Source: Spirochaetia bacterium
GTDB lineage: Bacteria; Spirochaetota; Spirochaetia; Sphaerochaetales; Sphaerochaetaceae
Length of the DNA stretch: 64,000 nucleotides
Reading direction: 5' to 3'
Assembly (NCBI GenBank): GCA_022482625.1
Contig: JAKVOU010000001.1
Span: forward strand, 806,001 to 870,000
In this document: positions 1 to 9,571 of the stretch, piece after piece
Layout: every line of letters begins with the position of its first letter
How positions within the stretch are numbered: the first letter of the stretch is position 1
Notes under the pieces: model-generated
What the model was told of the DNA's origin: nothing
Databases searched by the model: none
Seen by the model: the letters and a program-made list of their open reading frames with translations, nothing else
Translations under genes and position numbers: made by a program

Positions 1-166
1 CCAACAAAGCAGGAGCATTTGCCTTGATTTCTATATCGTCAAAATCATGTCCCATCTGGTAACAGCTACTTCTTGAATCACAATATATACAGCCATGCGT
101 ACACCCTCGGTAAATATTCATTACATTCTTTGCAGATAAAATTCCCTTTGCCTCATGGTAATGCAT
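1..166 (-). CDS. Radical SAM protein, SPL/Rv2578c-like (partial)
   Basis: This is the N-terminal 55 codons of a gene that runs off the left edge. The start at 166 is supported by a GGAGG at 175-179, 8 nt upstream. The protein begins MHYHEAKGILS and reaches the motif CTHGCIYC at about residues 21-28. That is the CxxxCxxC cluster that binds the 4Fe-4S centre and S-adenosylmethionine. The early position of the cluster, after a short lead-in ending NIYRGCTHGC, is typical of the spore photolyase-like radical SAM family. The substrate cannot be told because the rest of the protein lies outside the window. It is divergent from the DUF4867 gene at 400. Confidence 0.85.
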   Translation of the reverse strand, partial: MHYHEAKGILSAKNVMNIYRGCTHGCIYCDSRSSCYQMGHDFDDIEIKANAPALL

Positions 167-399
167 ATGGTGAACCTCCATAAACTACGAACTTTCCCCA
201 TAGTTGCTGTAATATCCATCATCCAGACAACTATAAAAACCTGAACTGTTTCTTCTATGATAGCAGATGAAACCAGACAACATATGTCAGGGTTACTAAT
301 TTTTTTCTTCTGCATCAATTCCGATACAATAACAAATTCCCATAACCCAAAAAACATCCTATACTTAATAACAACAAGAATGAAAACAAGGAGTATGCT

Positions 400-1095
400 A
401 TGCTTGAAATACCAAGAAAATTGCTTGAGACAAACAGCAACCTCCAGTTATATAGCCTCAATGGGCCTGGATTCACATCGTATGGTAGATTGCTCAACTT
501 TCATGGTTCCAAAAAAATTGAGCAATATGTTGAGACAGGACCGGGAATCCCTACCAATGGGATTAAATACGTCACCAGCACAGATGACATCGAAAGCACA
601 GAACTGCTTCGGCGGCTTTCTCCTTTCTTTGCAGGAATGCCTGTGCAGATCGGCTACTACGTCGGACATAATAGCACACCAGATTCCTTGGAATGGCATA
701 ATGGTCCCCAGATATTGATTGCAGCAACGGACTATGTACTTTTCTTGGCAAGGTTAGAAGAAATGGATGAAAGCTACATGCTTGAATCCAACAGATGCAA
801 GGCATTCTATGTGCCCAAGGGGGCTGTATTCGTACTGAAGTCCGGAACTATTCATAGCATTCCCTGTGAAGTGCATGCCACTGGTTTCAGGACGGCAACC
901 ATCACCGAGCGTGATACAGGAAATCCTTTGCCAGATCATTGGCAGCAGGAATCCTGTGAGGACAATGATCCGCTGTGTAAATTGCTGTTCAGGAAGAATA
1001 CCTATTTGATTGTTCACAAGGAGCAGAAAGAACTGATCTCCCAAGGTGCACATTGCAGGATCCTGGGCAAGATTCCCAGGGTACATCCTTTTTGA
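400..1095 (+). CDS. DUF4867 family protein
   Basis: A 231-residue protein that resembles the DUF4867 family, known mainly from Firmicutes and some spirochaetes. The recognisable block is GYYVGHNSTPDSLEWHNG (about residues 86-103), followed by a cupin-like run in which a valine/leucine-rich strand (ATDYVLFLARLEEM) leads to FYVPKGAVFVL and a conserved H-x-x-P-C (about 153-157). This looks like a sugar-binding cupin fold, but no catalytic role is established. AAGGAG at 388-393 lies 6 nt from the ATG and fixes the start. It stands alone, with a 181-bp gap before the amino-acid transporter. The family call is from remembered motif similarity. Confidence 0.7.
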   Translation: MLEIPRKLLETNSNLQLYSLNGPGFTSYGRLLNFHGSKKIEQYVETGPGIPTNGIKYVTSTDDIESTELLRRLSPFFAGMPVQIGYYVGHNSTPDSLEWHNGPQILIAATDYVLFLARLEEMDESYMLESNRCKAFYVPKGAVFVLKSGTIHSIPCEVHATGFRTATITERDTGNPLPDHWQQESCEDNDPLCKLLFRKNTYLIVHKEQKELISQGAHCRILGKIPRVHPF

Positions 1096-1166
1096 CATAA
1101 AAGGCTTCTTTTCTGTATCTGAAAAAGAAACGAGATAGTATTATTATACAATAAAAAAGGAAAATT

Positions 1167-1184
1167 GTTGAATATTTATTCAGT
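1167..1184. promoter_or_regulatory. ArgR-type operator (ARG box)
   Basis: The core TGAATATTTATTCA at 1169-1182 matches the enterobacterial ARG box consensus TGAATWWWWATTCA at every position and is an inverted repeat. It lies about 95 bp upstream of the amino-acid ABC permease. A TTGACC at 1190-1195 with an AT-rich hexamer 17 bp further on could be the promoter, which would place the box just upstream of the -35. A second box about 21 bp away, common in ArgR sites, is at best a weak half site. The operator role is inferred from sequence match and position. Confidence 0.5.
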
Positions 1185-1276
1185 ATATCTTGACCAAAAT
1201 GCATCATTATGTAATAACGTATCTATCTGTTGCCGCCATTGGCTGCAACAAAGCCAAATTGATGGATTAAAGACAG

Positions 1277-2107
1277 ATGAACAAGATGAAGGGCAACAAT
1301 AAGGAAGATCAAAAAGACAATGACAATTCCAAACGGAAAAATGTAACTATCCAAATGACCGATGGTGTACTTATTCCGAACAAAAAGAACGGACATGTAC
1401 TGAACAGCTGGAGAATAACATTCTACGGTTCCATTCTGCTTCTGATAGGATTGATGGTCTTCATGCCCGATCCTTATGTGCAGATTTTCAAGGTAACCAT
1501 CCAGGGCGCTCCGGTAACTTTCCAATGTACAGTCTTCGCTATACTCGGAGCGGTCCTAATAGGGACTTTTACAGGTCTTGGCTCTGTATCCAAGAGTTAT
1601 GCGATCAATATGGTAAGCGGAGTCTATGTTGAATTGATCAGGGGTATTCCCCTTTTGGTCCAGTTGATTTTCATTTACTACGCCATGGGCAGGTTTTTCC
1701 ATATCGATGGCAACATTGCAGCTATCATCGCACTTGCAATCTGTTTCGGAGCCTACATGGGCGAAATAGTCAGGGCCGGCATCCAGGCTATCCCAAAAGG
1801 ACAGATGGAAGCAGCAATAGCCTTGGGCATGAGCCGATCACAGGCATTCAGGTATATCATCCTTCCCCAGACGCTCAAGGTAGTGCTTCCTGCCGTAGGC
1901 AATGAGTTTATTTCCATGTTGAAGGACTCCTCATTGGTTTCCGCAATAGCTCTGAGCGATATCCTGAGAAAAGGACGTGAATACATCGCAAGGACGTTCC
2001 TATCCCTTGAAACCATGCTGATCGTTGCTCTTATCTATCTGATCATAACACTTATACTTTCCCGACTTGTCGGGATTCTCGAGGAAAGGATGAAGAACAA
2101 TGGCTAA
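1277..2107 (+). CDS. Polar amino-acid ABC transporter permease (HisM/GlnP type)
   Basis: An inner-membrane permease of 276 residues. A charged, lysine- and asparagine-rich N-terminus of about 45 residues comes first, then about five membrane segments. The EAA loop that docks on the ATPase is clear: [21 protein letters not shown], about residues 178-198. RGIPLLVQL (about 122-130) is also typical of the HisMQ/GlnP branch. The N-terminal extension is longer than usual, so a start further in is possible; no strong ribosome binding site decides it. It overlaps the ATPase gene by 8 nt. No solute-binding protein gene is adjacent, so this subunit must be encoded elsewhere. The ARG box upstream suggests arginine, ornithine, lysine or histidine as substrate (inference). 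Confidence 0.9.
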   Translation: MNKMKGNNKEDQKDNDNSKRKNVTIQMTDGVLIPNKKNGHVLNSWRITFYGSILLLIGLMVFMPDPYVQIFKVTIQGAPVTFQCTVFAILGAVLIGTFTGLGSVSKSYAINMVSGVYVELIRGIPLLVQLIFIYYAMGRFFHIDGNIAAIIALAICFGAYMGEIVRAGIQAIPKGQMEAAIALGMSRSQAFRYIILPQTLKVVLPAVGNEFISMLKDSSLVSAIALSDILRKGREYIARTFLSLETMLIVALIYLIITLILSRLVGILEERMKNNG

Positions 2108-2843
2108 CATCAGAATTGAACATCTCTACAAGACTTTCGTCACGAGAAACGGCAAGAAGGTAGAAGCCGTCAAAGATGCTTCGATGTCAGTAAATGACCG
2201 TGAAGTAGTCGTTATCATCGGGCCATCAGGATCGGGCAAGAGTACCTTGCTCCGGTGCATAAACAGGCTTGAGATACCTACCGATGGAAAAATATTCGTC
2301 GATGACAAAGAAGTAACCAGTGCTTCGGTTGATATAAGGAAAATCAGGGAAGAAGTCGGCATGGTCTTTCAGTCCTTCAACTTGTTCCCGCATCTGACCG
2401 TCTTGGAAAATATTACGCTCTCTCCGATCAAAGTCAAGAAAATGGAACCTGATGCGGCCAAGGAACTCGGGCTCAAGTTGCTTAGGCAGGTCGGACTGGA
2501 AGAGAAGGCATCTTCATATCCTGGTCAGCTGTCAGGTGGACAGCAGCAAAGAGTTGCCATTGCCCGTTCTCTGGCAATGGAACCAAAAGCAATGCTGTTC
2601 GATGAACCGACATCTGCCCTTGACCCAGAGATGATCAAAGAAGTCCTTGATGTCATGATGGATTTGGCAAAGAGCGGCATGACGATGCTGCTGGTAACCC
2701 ATGAAATGGGATTTGCAAAGGCTGCAGCTACAAAAGTCATATTCATGGATGAAGGACAGATTTTGGAAAGGGGCACACCTGAAAAAATCTTCAACAATCC
2801 GGACAATGAACGGACACAGTCTTTTCTCGACCATATCCTTTGA
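2100..2843 (+). CDS. Polar amino-acid ABC transporter ATP-binding protein (GlnQ/HisP type)
   Basis: A cytoplasmic ATPase of 247 residues that powers the permease encoded just upstream, which it overlaps by 8 nt. It shows Walker [10 protein letters not shown] (41-49), Q-loop [16 protein letters not shown], signature LSGGQQQR, Walker [12 protein letters not shown] and switch histidine in [10 protein letters not shown]. All catalytic residues are present. The [10 protein letters not shown] motif and length are characteristic of the polar amino-acid uptake (PAAT) group. The C-terminus ends with [11 protein letters not shown], the usual tail of GlnQ-like proteins. Confidence 0.95.
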   Translation: MANIRIEHLYKTFVTRNGKKVEAVKDASMSVNDREVVVIIGPSGSGKSTLLRCINRLEIPTDGKIFVDDKEVTSASVDIRKIREEVGMVFQSFNLFPHLTVLENITLSPIKVKKMEPDAAKELGLKLLRQVGLEEKASSYPGQLSGGQQQRVAIARSLAMEPKAMLFDEPTSALDPEMIKEVLDVMMDLAKSGMTMLLVTHEMGFAKAAATKVIFMDEGQILERGTPEKIFNNPDNERTQSFLDHIL

Positions 2844-2967
2844 TTGCCTGCCAATATCGTCAATGATGAATTTTCCCAACATTTTTTAGTTTTTGCCCGG
2901 TTTTTACCATTGATGCATTGCATCGCATTAGGCTGGTGCATACACTTTGAGAGCAAGGAGTGCACAG

Positions 2968-3639
2968 ATGGAGAAGAATAGGCAGAGCTGGCTGGAAAAA
3001 CATATCACACTTCCAGTGTTGGTACATCCTGAGGCCGAAGGGGAAAATTTCGTCACGCATGCCATCGGCATTGCACTGTCCATATTTGCTACGATTTATC
3101 TCCTTGTCAATTTCAGCAATGTAGAAACCACAACATTGAAAGTCGGTTTGTTGGTGTATTGTTTCTCGATGATACTACTCTATACGGCATCTGCCTTGTA
3201 TCACAAGCTTCCGGTATCCGATGCTAAACGTTTCTGCAGGATCTTAGATCACAGCAATATCTATTTCCTGATCGCCGGCACTTACACTGCGGTACTACTT
3301 TCTATCGGAAATCCGATGATGGTAAAGCTTACCCTGTTCGTCTGGTTCATTGCGCTGGCCGGTGTCGCTTTCACCTTGATCTTTTGGGGACGGCTCAAGC
3401 CTTTGCATGTAGTCCTTTATTTGACCATGGGTTGGATAATTGTGTTCTTTTGGAATGATATCGTGCCGAATCTCAAACCAGGCTTGTTCCGCTACATACT
3501 TGCCGGAGGTATCACGTATACCATCGGAGTGATTTTCTACGCTTTCAAGAAAATTCCACATGGTCACGCAATCTGGCATTTGTTCGTACTTGCCGGAAGC
3601 ATTTTATTCTACGTAGGATTTGCCATCTACTGCTTCTAG
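2968..3639 (+). CDS. Hemolysin III family membrane protein
   Basis: A 223-residue integral membrane protein of the hemolysin III/PAQR family (YqfA-like). Seven hydrophobic segments are visible. The family's conserved residues are present: the first-helix THAIGIALS, SALYHKLP, the FCRILDHSNIYFLIAGTYT block, and PHGHAIWHLFVLAGS near the C-terminus. The histidines probably bind zinc. Bacterial members may act on lipids, but the physiological role is unsettled. A TTG 21 nt upstream could also start the frame; the ATG at 2968 is preferred because AAGGAG at 2955-2960 sits 7 nt before it. Confidence 0.88.
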   Translation: MEKNRQSWLEKHITLPVLVHPEAEGENFVTHAIGIALSIFATIYLLVNFSNVETTTLKVGLLVYCFSMILLYTASALYHKLPVSDAKRFCRILDHSNIYFLIAGTYTAVLLSIGNPMMVKLTLFVWFIALAGVAFTLIFWGRLKPLHVVLYLTMGWIIVFFWNDIVPNLKPGLFRYILAGGITYTIGVIFYAFKKIPHGHAIWHLFVLAGSILFYVGFAIYCF

Positions 3640-3717
3640 GACTAATGGGACCGTGGTATTTTGTTTCTGAGTTTACTCAGATTGTCACAAGGAATTTTTT
3701 CTACTATACTGGCGCTC

Positions 3718-5082
3718 ATGCCTGCTGAACAAAACAAATATAACCTTGAATTTTTGAAAAAGGTATTGCCTTTTGCTCTCCCGATCATTCTGCAAAATCT
3801 ATTGATCAACGGAGTTTCATTCGTCGATACCACTATGATCGGACAGCTGGGTGGAAAAGCTGTAGCCGCAGTAGGTATGGCAACTCAAGTCTCATTCATC
3901 GTAACATTGTTCTTTTTTGGACTTTCCAGTGGATGTTCCATTTTTGTAAGCCAGTATTGGGGAGCGGGAAACAAACATGGCATAAAACAAGTAATCGCTT
4001 TCTCCTTACTTATTTCTCTGATCGTATCCATTCCTACAGCGCTTCTTTCAAGCAGTTTTGCGCCGAAAGTCATGGGTATCTTTACCGATGATACCCAAGT
4101 CATCACCTATGGTTGCGATTATCTTCGGATGGTTGCTCCAAGTTATATCTGTATGGGTATCAGCCTTGTGCTGTCATTGGGTCTACGTTCAATCGGAAAA
4201 CCTACCTTACCCCTAGTGGTTTCCGCAATTGCCCTTGCTACTGATATCCTTGGCAATTACCTGCTTATCTTTGGCATAGGTCCATTTCCGGAACTTGGTG
4301 TCAAGGGTGCTGCATTGGCTACTACCATCAGCAAAGTCATTGAACTGTCAGCCTTTGTCTGTTATCTATTGTTGCACAAGGACAGTCCCTTATGGATTGA
4401 CTCACCACACTACTGGATTGTTCCCAGGGACTTTGCACACAAGACCTTTGTCCGGATACTTCCTGTCATTGCAAACGAAACTTTGTGGGCCTTGGGTTTT
4501 TCAATGTATAAAGTCGCCTTTTCAAGGCTCGGCGTAGAAGTAATGAGCGCAGTGCCGATCATTGATGGCATCTTTAATCTCTGCACGGTTGCCATCTTTG
4601 GCCTTGCAAATGCTACGGCAATCCTGGTAGGTCAGCAAATAGGCAGGAAAGAGCCGCAAAAGGCTTCCGATTATGCGCATGCGGCAATTATTTTCAGCCT
4701 GTTGTTGGGGTGTATCATAGGAGGGCTGAATGCTCTGGCTCCCTACCCTCTGTTACCGTTTTTCAAAGTCAGTGATATGGTCAGACAACTGGTCTATGAA
4801 TCCTGCATAGCTGTTGCATTCAGAATGCCTCTTACGGCTATGGATGCAACTATCATCATAGGAATACTCAGAAGCGGTGGCGATACAACCAAGTCAATGT
4901 TGTATGATGTAGGCACTGTCTGGCTTTTCGGAGTACCGATAGCCTTCCTCGGTGCAACGGTGTTTTCCTTGGAGCTTCCGATTCTCTATGCATTGCTCTC
5001 ATTGGAGGAAATAGCAAAATCCATACTGGGATTGAGAAGAATGAAATCAGAAAAATGGATACATGATCTTTCGACAACATAG
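3718..5082 (+). CDS. MATE family efflux transporter
   Basis: A 454-residue multidrug and toxic compound extrusion transporter that exports cationic or metabolite substrates by sodium or proton antiport. About twelve membrane segments fall into two halves. Early motifs are typical of the NorM/DinF branch: LPFALPIILQNLLINGVSFVDTTMIGQLGGKAVAAVGMATQVSF. The ATG at 3718 gives a normal MATE N-terminus. A TTG at 3661 would add 19 hydrophobic residues and is less likely, though neither has a strong ribosome binding site. It stands alone, 78 bp after the hemolysin III gene. The substrate cannot be predicted. Confidence 0.92.
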   Translation: MPAEQNKYNLEFLKKVLPFALPIILQNLLINGVSFVDTTMIGQLGGKAVAAVGMATQVSFIVTLFFFGLSSGCSIFVSQYWGAGNKHGIKQVIAFSLLISLIVSIPTALLSSSFAPKVMGIFTDDTQVITYGCDYLRMVAPSYICMGISLVLSLGLRSIGKPTLPLVVSAIALATDILGNYLLIFGIGPFPELGVKGAALATTISKVIELSAFVCYLLLHKDSPLWIDSPHYWIVPRDFAHKTFVRILPVIANETLWALGFSMYKVAFSRLGVEVMSAVPIIDGIFNLCTVAIFGLANATAILVGQQIGRKEPQKASDYAHAAIIFSLLLGCIIGGLNALAPYPLLPFFKVSDMVRQLVYESCIAVAFRMPLTAMDATIIIGILRSGGDTTKSMLYDVGTVWLFGVPIAFLGATVFSLELPILYALLSLEEIAKSILGLRRMKSEKWIHDLSTT

Positions 5083-5249
5083 AATAACTACAATTACTGG
5101 CTTTTGCAAAACACAGGATTCTGTTAGACTACAGAATTAACGGAAATCTAACACAATGTTTGCCATTGTTTTATAAAAAGATGAAAACATGGGGTTGGAA
5201 ACTGTCCTGGACAATAAAGAATAGAGGACAGGTCGAAGGAGAAGCTTGG

Positions 5250-5825
5250 ATGAAATATGCTTGTCACAAGATACTTGCCAAGAGACTTTGCAAGGATCAA
5301 CTATCGGTCTGCAGTCGTTTTCAAAAAGTTGCTTTTTCTTTAGGTTGTGTCGAACCTGATTTTAACCCCGGGACATTCCTGAGAGGTTCTCTTACGACTA
5401 AGTGGCTTGGAGGCCATAACTTCGTAACTGCGAGGACCGTCATTTCCAAATTGGCGGGAAACTTAGATCAAAGTGTTCCTTCAAGTGTCTTTGATTTCTA
5501 CAAGCTAGGCAAACTGATTCACTATTTGGTTGATTCTTTCACCTATCCTCACAATGGTTGGTTTACGGGAACGATCAGGGAGCATATGGCGTATGAAAAG
5601 GTACTGAAAAAACAGTTTCAGAATCTCATGGAGCATATAACTCCGCCTGCTTATACTGATTTCTGCGGTTCTTTTTCCAAGTGGATCCAAGAGTACCATG
5701 AATCCTACAGCAATGGTGATGCGTCAATGGAAAGGGACGTTTCTTTCTCTCTTACTACTTCTTCCTACATCCTTGGGCAATGCAGGAAAATGATGGAAGC
5801 TAGCCAACAAGGTATAACGAGCTAA
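5250..5825 (+). CDS. Zinc-dependent phospholipase C-like protein
   Basis: A 191-residue protein resembling the zinc-dependent phospholipase C/S1-P1 nuclease-like fold found as stand-alone genes in many anaerobes. Candidate metal ligands occur in order: VEPDFNP (about 31-37), GGHN (55-58), KLGKLIHYLVDSFTYPHNG (about 86-104) and REHMAYE. The KLGKLIHYLxDxxxxPH block is the clearest family mark. No signal peptide is visible, so it may act in the cytoplasm or at the inner membrane. The start at 5250 is supported by AGGAG 8 nt upstream; an alternative TTG at 5160 would add 30 residues. Its substrate is unknown. Confidence 0.65.
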   Translation: MKYACHKILAKRLCKDQLSVCSRFQKVAFSLGCVEPDFNPGTFLRGSLTTKWLGGHNFVTARTVISKLAGNLDQSVPSSVFDFYKLGKLIHYLVDSFTYPHNGWFTGTIREHMAYEKVLKKQFQNLMEHITPPAYTDFCGSFSKWIQEYHESYSNGDASMERDVSFSLTTSSYILGQCRKMMEASQQGITS

Positions 5826-5922
5826 TGAAACAGGTAGCAGAGTACAACGCCATCAGTTCATTGGCTTCCATATGTAGGACTCCTACCATTCTTTCAAAAT
5901 AGTCAAATTGACAAATAGATAA

Positions 5923-7614
5923 TCAAAAAGAACGGATAGCACGAATGTGTGCACCAGAGGTTTTATTAATATTATAAATATGATTAGTTTCCATATAATC
6001 ACTACTAGCGGCAAATTTATCATATTCTGAAGAACTCCAATAATAGCATGTTCCATCAGATACAAATTCTCCACCTAATCCTTGGGTATATAACTGATGC
6101 CAAATTAGCAACAGCTCTCCTCTGCTCGGCAAAAACCAATCATTATAACCATTATAAACTTTTTCAGAACAAACCTTTGCCGCATAATCTGTACAGTTCT
6201 GATATGGCTCTTGGTCTCCAAACATTGACACAATCCTTTCCGTATTTGATTCTCCAGAGCCAACTGAAGTCTCTGTACCATTAATATATGTTCCGTAACC
6301 ACCCCAACGAAAAATTCCGTCTTCATCTGCAGGAGCTGCTTCTAGATACCGCCAGCCATCTGAATAAGAACCCTTATCGTAAAACACACAACCTCCTGCA
6401 GGACCTGTTTCACCTACAGTATACGTTATTTTTAAGGTATAAGTTCCACTTGTTCCAATTGATGAATCTGTCATGCCACTCTTCACAGCCATGGCCTTTA
6501 CCGTTGTTGTAGCACTGAGGGTAATGCTTCCTCCCGATGTAATATGGCTGCTGCTGGTTGTCGGTGTCGTACCGTCCGTCGTATAGTAGATGGTTGCACC
6601 ACTGGTACTCGTCATCGTCACTGTCTGGGTACTGGTAAAGGTCGTCCCACCTGCAGGACTGAAGGTCGGTGTCGCAACAGCAGAAACCGTGACGACTTGG
6701 CTGGCTCCCTCTGAATCCAGCAGGTCAGCCTTCACGGCAACTGCCTCTACCGTCTTGCTCTCTGCCAAGGTGAACGGAGCCGTATAGCTCTCTCTCGTAC
6801 TGCTGGTGGCAGGGTCAGTCCCATCTGTCGTGTAGTAGATTGCCGCTTCTGCTGTATCGGTTGCCATGGTCACCTGCTTGCCGCCGGTAACATCACCTGT
6901 GCTTATCGTAGGCTGTGCTGCCTTGGTAAAGTCAGCGTCCTCGAAGCTTATCGTCCCGCTCGACTCCAGCCCCGTGAACACGTTCACCATGTCCATCCCT
7001 GAGAAAGTGAGCTGTGTACCGGAAGGATTGGTAAACCTCACCCCTACCATGTAGTCGCCTGCAGCGGCACTGCCACTCACCGTCGCACTGCCCCCGCTTG
7101 CTGTCCCTTCATACCAGCTGTCCCCAAGGCTTGCCTCAACCTTGGTAAAGGTTGATGAAAGGTCTTCCGGCCAGCTTATCCCTATGCTATAGGTCCCGGT
7201 GTCACTTGTAAGGTAATGCAGGGTGAAGCTGATGGAACTCGTGGCCCCGGACTTCACCTCGGCATCCGCATCGGCCTGTTCGGTGATCACCGTCCCGTCG
7301 CTGTTCATCCCTTCCACATGGAAGTCCCAGGTGCCTACGGGAATGCTGGAGACCGTATTTTTTTCACCGAGGACCAAGGTCTGCTTGGAAAGCGTCTTGC
7401 TGCTGTTTGTCTCTTCCCCCCAGAAGGACACCTGGGTGACCTTGGCACTGCTTCCGGGAGTTATTGACTTGGAGGTACCTTCGTCTAAGCCAAACTGCAG
7501 TTCACCGTAGGGATCAGGTTCCTGACAGCCTGCCAACACTAGAAAGACAACAGACAGAACGAACAATAATCTATATGGATGTATACCCGATTCCAATTTC
7601 TTGGTTATGGGCAT
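5923..7614 (-). CDS. Surface lipoprotein with two CHB_HEX_C repeats and a DUF1566 (Lcl-type) C-terminal domain
   Basis: A 563-residue predicted lipoprotein. The signal peptide ends in the lipobox LVLAGC (cysteine near residue 31). An N-terminal beta-rich region follows. Then come two copies of a chitobiase/beta-hexosaminidase C-terminal-type repeat, each with AIYYTTDGTDP or TIYYTTDGTTP. The last ~165 residues match the DUF1566/Lcl fold: GPAGGCVFYDKG, GWRYLEAAP, YNDWFLPSRGEL, YYWSSSEY and a final GAHIRAIRSF. The ATG at 7614 is preferred because an AAAGGGG lies just upstream; a longer frame begins at 7743. Base composition changes sharply within the gene: the repeat region is GC-rich, while the last ~500 bp (5923-6440) is AT-rich. 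That suggests the C-terminal module was acquired or exchanged separately. Confidence 0.85.
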   Translation of the reverse strand: MPITKKLESGIHPYRLLFVLSVVFLVLAGCQEPDPYGELQFGLDEGTSKSITPGSSAKVTQVSFWGEETNSSKTLSKQTLVLGEKNTVSSIPVGTWDFHVEGMNSDGTVITEQADADAEVKSGATSSISFTLHYLTSDTGTYSIGISWPEDLSSTFTKVEASLGDSWYEGTASGGSATVSGSAAAGDYMVGVRFTNPSGTQLTFSGMDMVNVFTGLESSGTISFEDADFTKAAQPTISTGDVTGGKQVTMATDTAEAAIYYTTDGTDPATSSTRESYTAPFTLAESKTVEAVAVKADLLDSEGASQVVTVSAVATPTFSPAGGTTFTSTQTVTMTSTSGATIYYTTDGTTPTTSSSHITSGGSITLSATTTVKAMAVKSGMTDSSIGTSGTYTLKITYTVGETGPAGGCVFYDKGSYSDGWRYLEAAPADEDGIFRWGGYGTYINGTETSVGSGESNTERIVSMFGDQEPYQNCTDYAAKVCSEKVYNGYNDWFLPSRGELLLIWHQLYTQGLGGEFVSDGTCYYWSSSEYDKFAASSDYMETNHIYNINKTSGAHIRAIRSF

Positions 7615-8385
7615 GATGACCCCTTTCTGACTGCAGATAAAATATTCCTGCGCTATCCACAAGGCTGCAGGGTATTGCAGAAAACCAAACCTTGTTTTGT
7701 TAGCTCTGATTATGTCATAGCTTTCATTATTTACAATAGACAACTATCATAAAGTGTAAGAAAAATCACACCTTTATGATAAATTCCAAACTTGCTTATT
7801 CCCATTATTTTGCTTATAGAAATATGAAAATACATGGATATATTCTCGAATTTTCCAAATTAACAGGGTGAATCTACACATAAACCATTTCTATATACAC
7901 AGCACATAGAATGACACAGGTGCAGTGACATAACATTGTACATCTCACGTCGCATGGTACCCATGTAAAATCCATATACTTAGTCAGTAGTAAAACAGTA
8001 TTATGAAACCCATGGGGAGAGACAAAACGACACTCAGGTTATTTGATTTCATTGTTTTATTTATTATCAGAAATATAAATAATCCTAATAAACGCTGTGT
8101 GGTTCAGGGGGAGAACCACACAGTCACATGATCTTTGCATTTTTTTTCTGCCTTTACCATGCACTAGTAAAATATGTCACAACCTTATCGCCTTGGCAAT
8201 AGACACTTATCCCAAAATGTAAGTAAATTCATATATTATATTCTTGCACTAAAATTCTACGACTGTTTTACTCACCATCCAAAACAAAACGGAAATGTAG
8301 ATATTCATCCAGTAACTAAAGTCACAAGACTACCCATAGACATTCTTTCCTGTATGACTAGACTTAGAAAGAAGGTACATGACGT
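7615..8385. other. Intergenic region between divergent genes
   Basis: An AT-rich stretch of about 770 bp between the lipoprotein gene and the glycosyltransferase gene. It must contain the promoters of both. No protein-coding or RNA gene is convincing. The one clear structure is the 11-bp hairpin at 8095-8123. Confidence 0.6.
8095..8123. other. Perfect 11-bp hairpin
   Basis: CTGTGTGGTTC (8095-8105) pairs without mismatch with GAACCACACAG (8113-8123) around a 7-nt purine loop. A run of eight T follows only after another 15 nt, so it is not a textbook terminator for the plus strand. It could be a regulatory or leader hairpin upstream of the glycosyltransferase gene. Confidence 0.5.
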
Positions 8386-9543
8386 ATGAACATACTTATC
8401 GTTCCGATGGTAGCGACAGCAGGAACTTCAGGCCCTGCGTCGCGGGCTAGGTTATTTGCAGAAGCTTTCCAAAGGAAAGGAATGAACGTAGCTATCTGTA
8501 CTGATGAAAAAGACAACTTCAACTTGCCAGGAATAAAGCGACACAGCTTTTCCGATCCCGTACCACTGGGATTGCCAGAGCTACTTGGCAGACACATTTA
8601 TGCCATGGCAGACAGATTGGGTGTCATCGGCAAGAAATCCGTACACAGTTTCGAAGAAGCCCTTCACCTCACAGGTACAGCGTCCTATGCTTATCTGAAA
8701 CATAGCATCATTGAAATCCAGCAAGCCATCAAAGACTTTGCTACAGATGTCCTCTATGCAGAGTTCAGTATACCGGCACTTATTGCAGCAAAAGCAGAAG
8801 GCAAACCAGCGATAGCTTCTTTCAGTTTTTCGACCCAACCTTCATATGCAAGCACGCCACGCTACGCAAAGGATGTCAACAGAGTACTGGCAGAATTGAA
8901 ACTCCATCCCGTTTCTTCAACACTGGATCTCTTTCTTTCTGCAACAATGAGGATTATTCCCACCAGCCAGGAACTGGAACCAATGGATATCCCAAATACG
9001 TATTTCGTAGGCTCCTTGAAACAGGAAGTACACCCCGCAGCAAAGAAGAGAAACTGTATACTTGTCTATATGGACAATGGCGCCATTGCACAGCGTAAGC
9101 TACTGCAGACCATTGAAAAAGCTTTTGCAAATTCATCTCTTGAAGTATATGTTGCAGGCATAGCTACTGCCCCAATGACAGCCATGAACATACATATTGC
9201 TCAGAAGTTTGATTTTGCGAACCTGTTGCCAAGGACTGCGGTTTTTATCAACCATGGAGGACAGAACAGCATAATCGACGGTCTGCTCAACTCCGTACCT
9301 CAGCTAGTCTGCCCAGGAAAAGTCTTCGAACGGAAATACAATGCGCAGAGTATTGCAAAATATGGGGCAGGAATTTTCTTGGATCTGAAGCATTTCAGAT
9401 CATCCGAAGTAGCAAGTGCAACAAAACGTCTCCTTGATGATGATTCTTATCGTAAGCATGCAAAAGCCCTTGCCAATTCATTGCTTGCATTAGGTGGAGC
9501 AAATACAGCAGCAACATACATCAGTAACAGATTTTCACCCTGA
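8386..9543 (+). CDS. GT1-like (UGT/MGT) glycosyltransferase
   Basis: A 385-residue GT-B-fold protein. The N-terminal half opens with MNILIVPMVATAGTSGPASRA, the usual glycine-rich acceptor-side loop. The C-terminal half carries the nucleotide-sugar binding region: TAVFINHGGQNSIIDGLLNSVPQLVCPG (about 286-313), which matches the HGGxxS...G.P.v..P pattern of the MGT/UGT family. It probably transfers a sugar from a nucleotide donor to a small or lipid acceptor in the cytoplasm. No cluster partner indicates the acceptor. A GAAGG 10 nt before the ATG supports the start. Confidence 0.75.
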   Translation: MNILIVPMVATAGTSGPASRARLFAEAFQRKGMNVAICTDEKDNFNLPGIKRHSFSDPVPLGLPELLGRHIYAMADRLGVIGKKSVHSFEEALHLTGTASYAYLKHSIIEIQQAIKDFATDVLYAEFSIPALIAAKAEGKPAIASFSFSTQPSYASTPRYAKDVNRVLAELKLHPVSSTLDLFLSATMRIIPTSQELEPMDIPNTYFVGSLKQEVHPAAKKRNCILVYMDNGAIAQRKLLQTIEKAFANSSLEVYVAGIATAPMTAMNIHIAQKFDFANLLPRTAVFINHGGQNSIIDGLLNSVPQLVCPGKVFERKYNAQSIAKYGAGIFLDLKHFRSSEVASATKRLLDDDSYRKHAKALANSLLALGGANTAATYISNRFSP

Positions 9544-9571
9544 TGCATGTTGCGCTATCGTACGGCAACCT

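Noticed and set aside
8174-8389. A 71-codon plus-strand frame before the glycosyltransferase
   Set aside because: It has no ribosome binding site, its composition resembles intergenic DNA, and it overlaps the real start.
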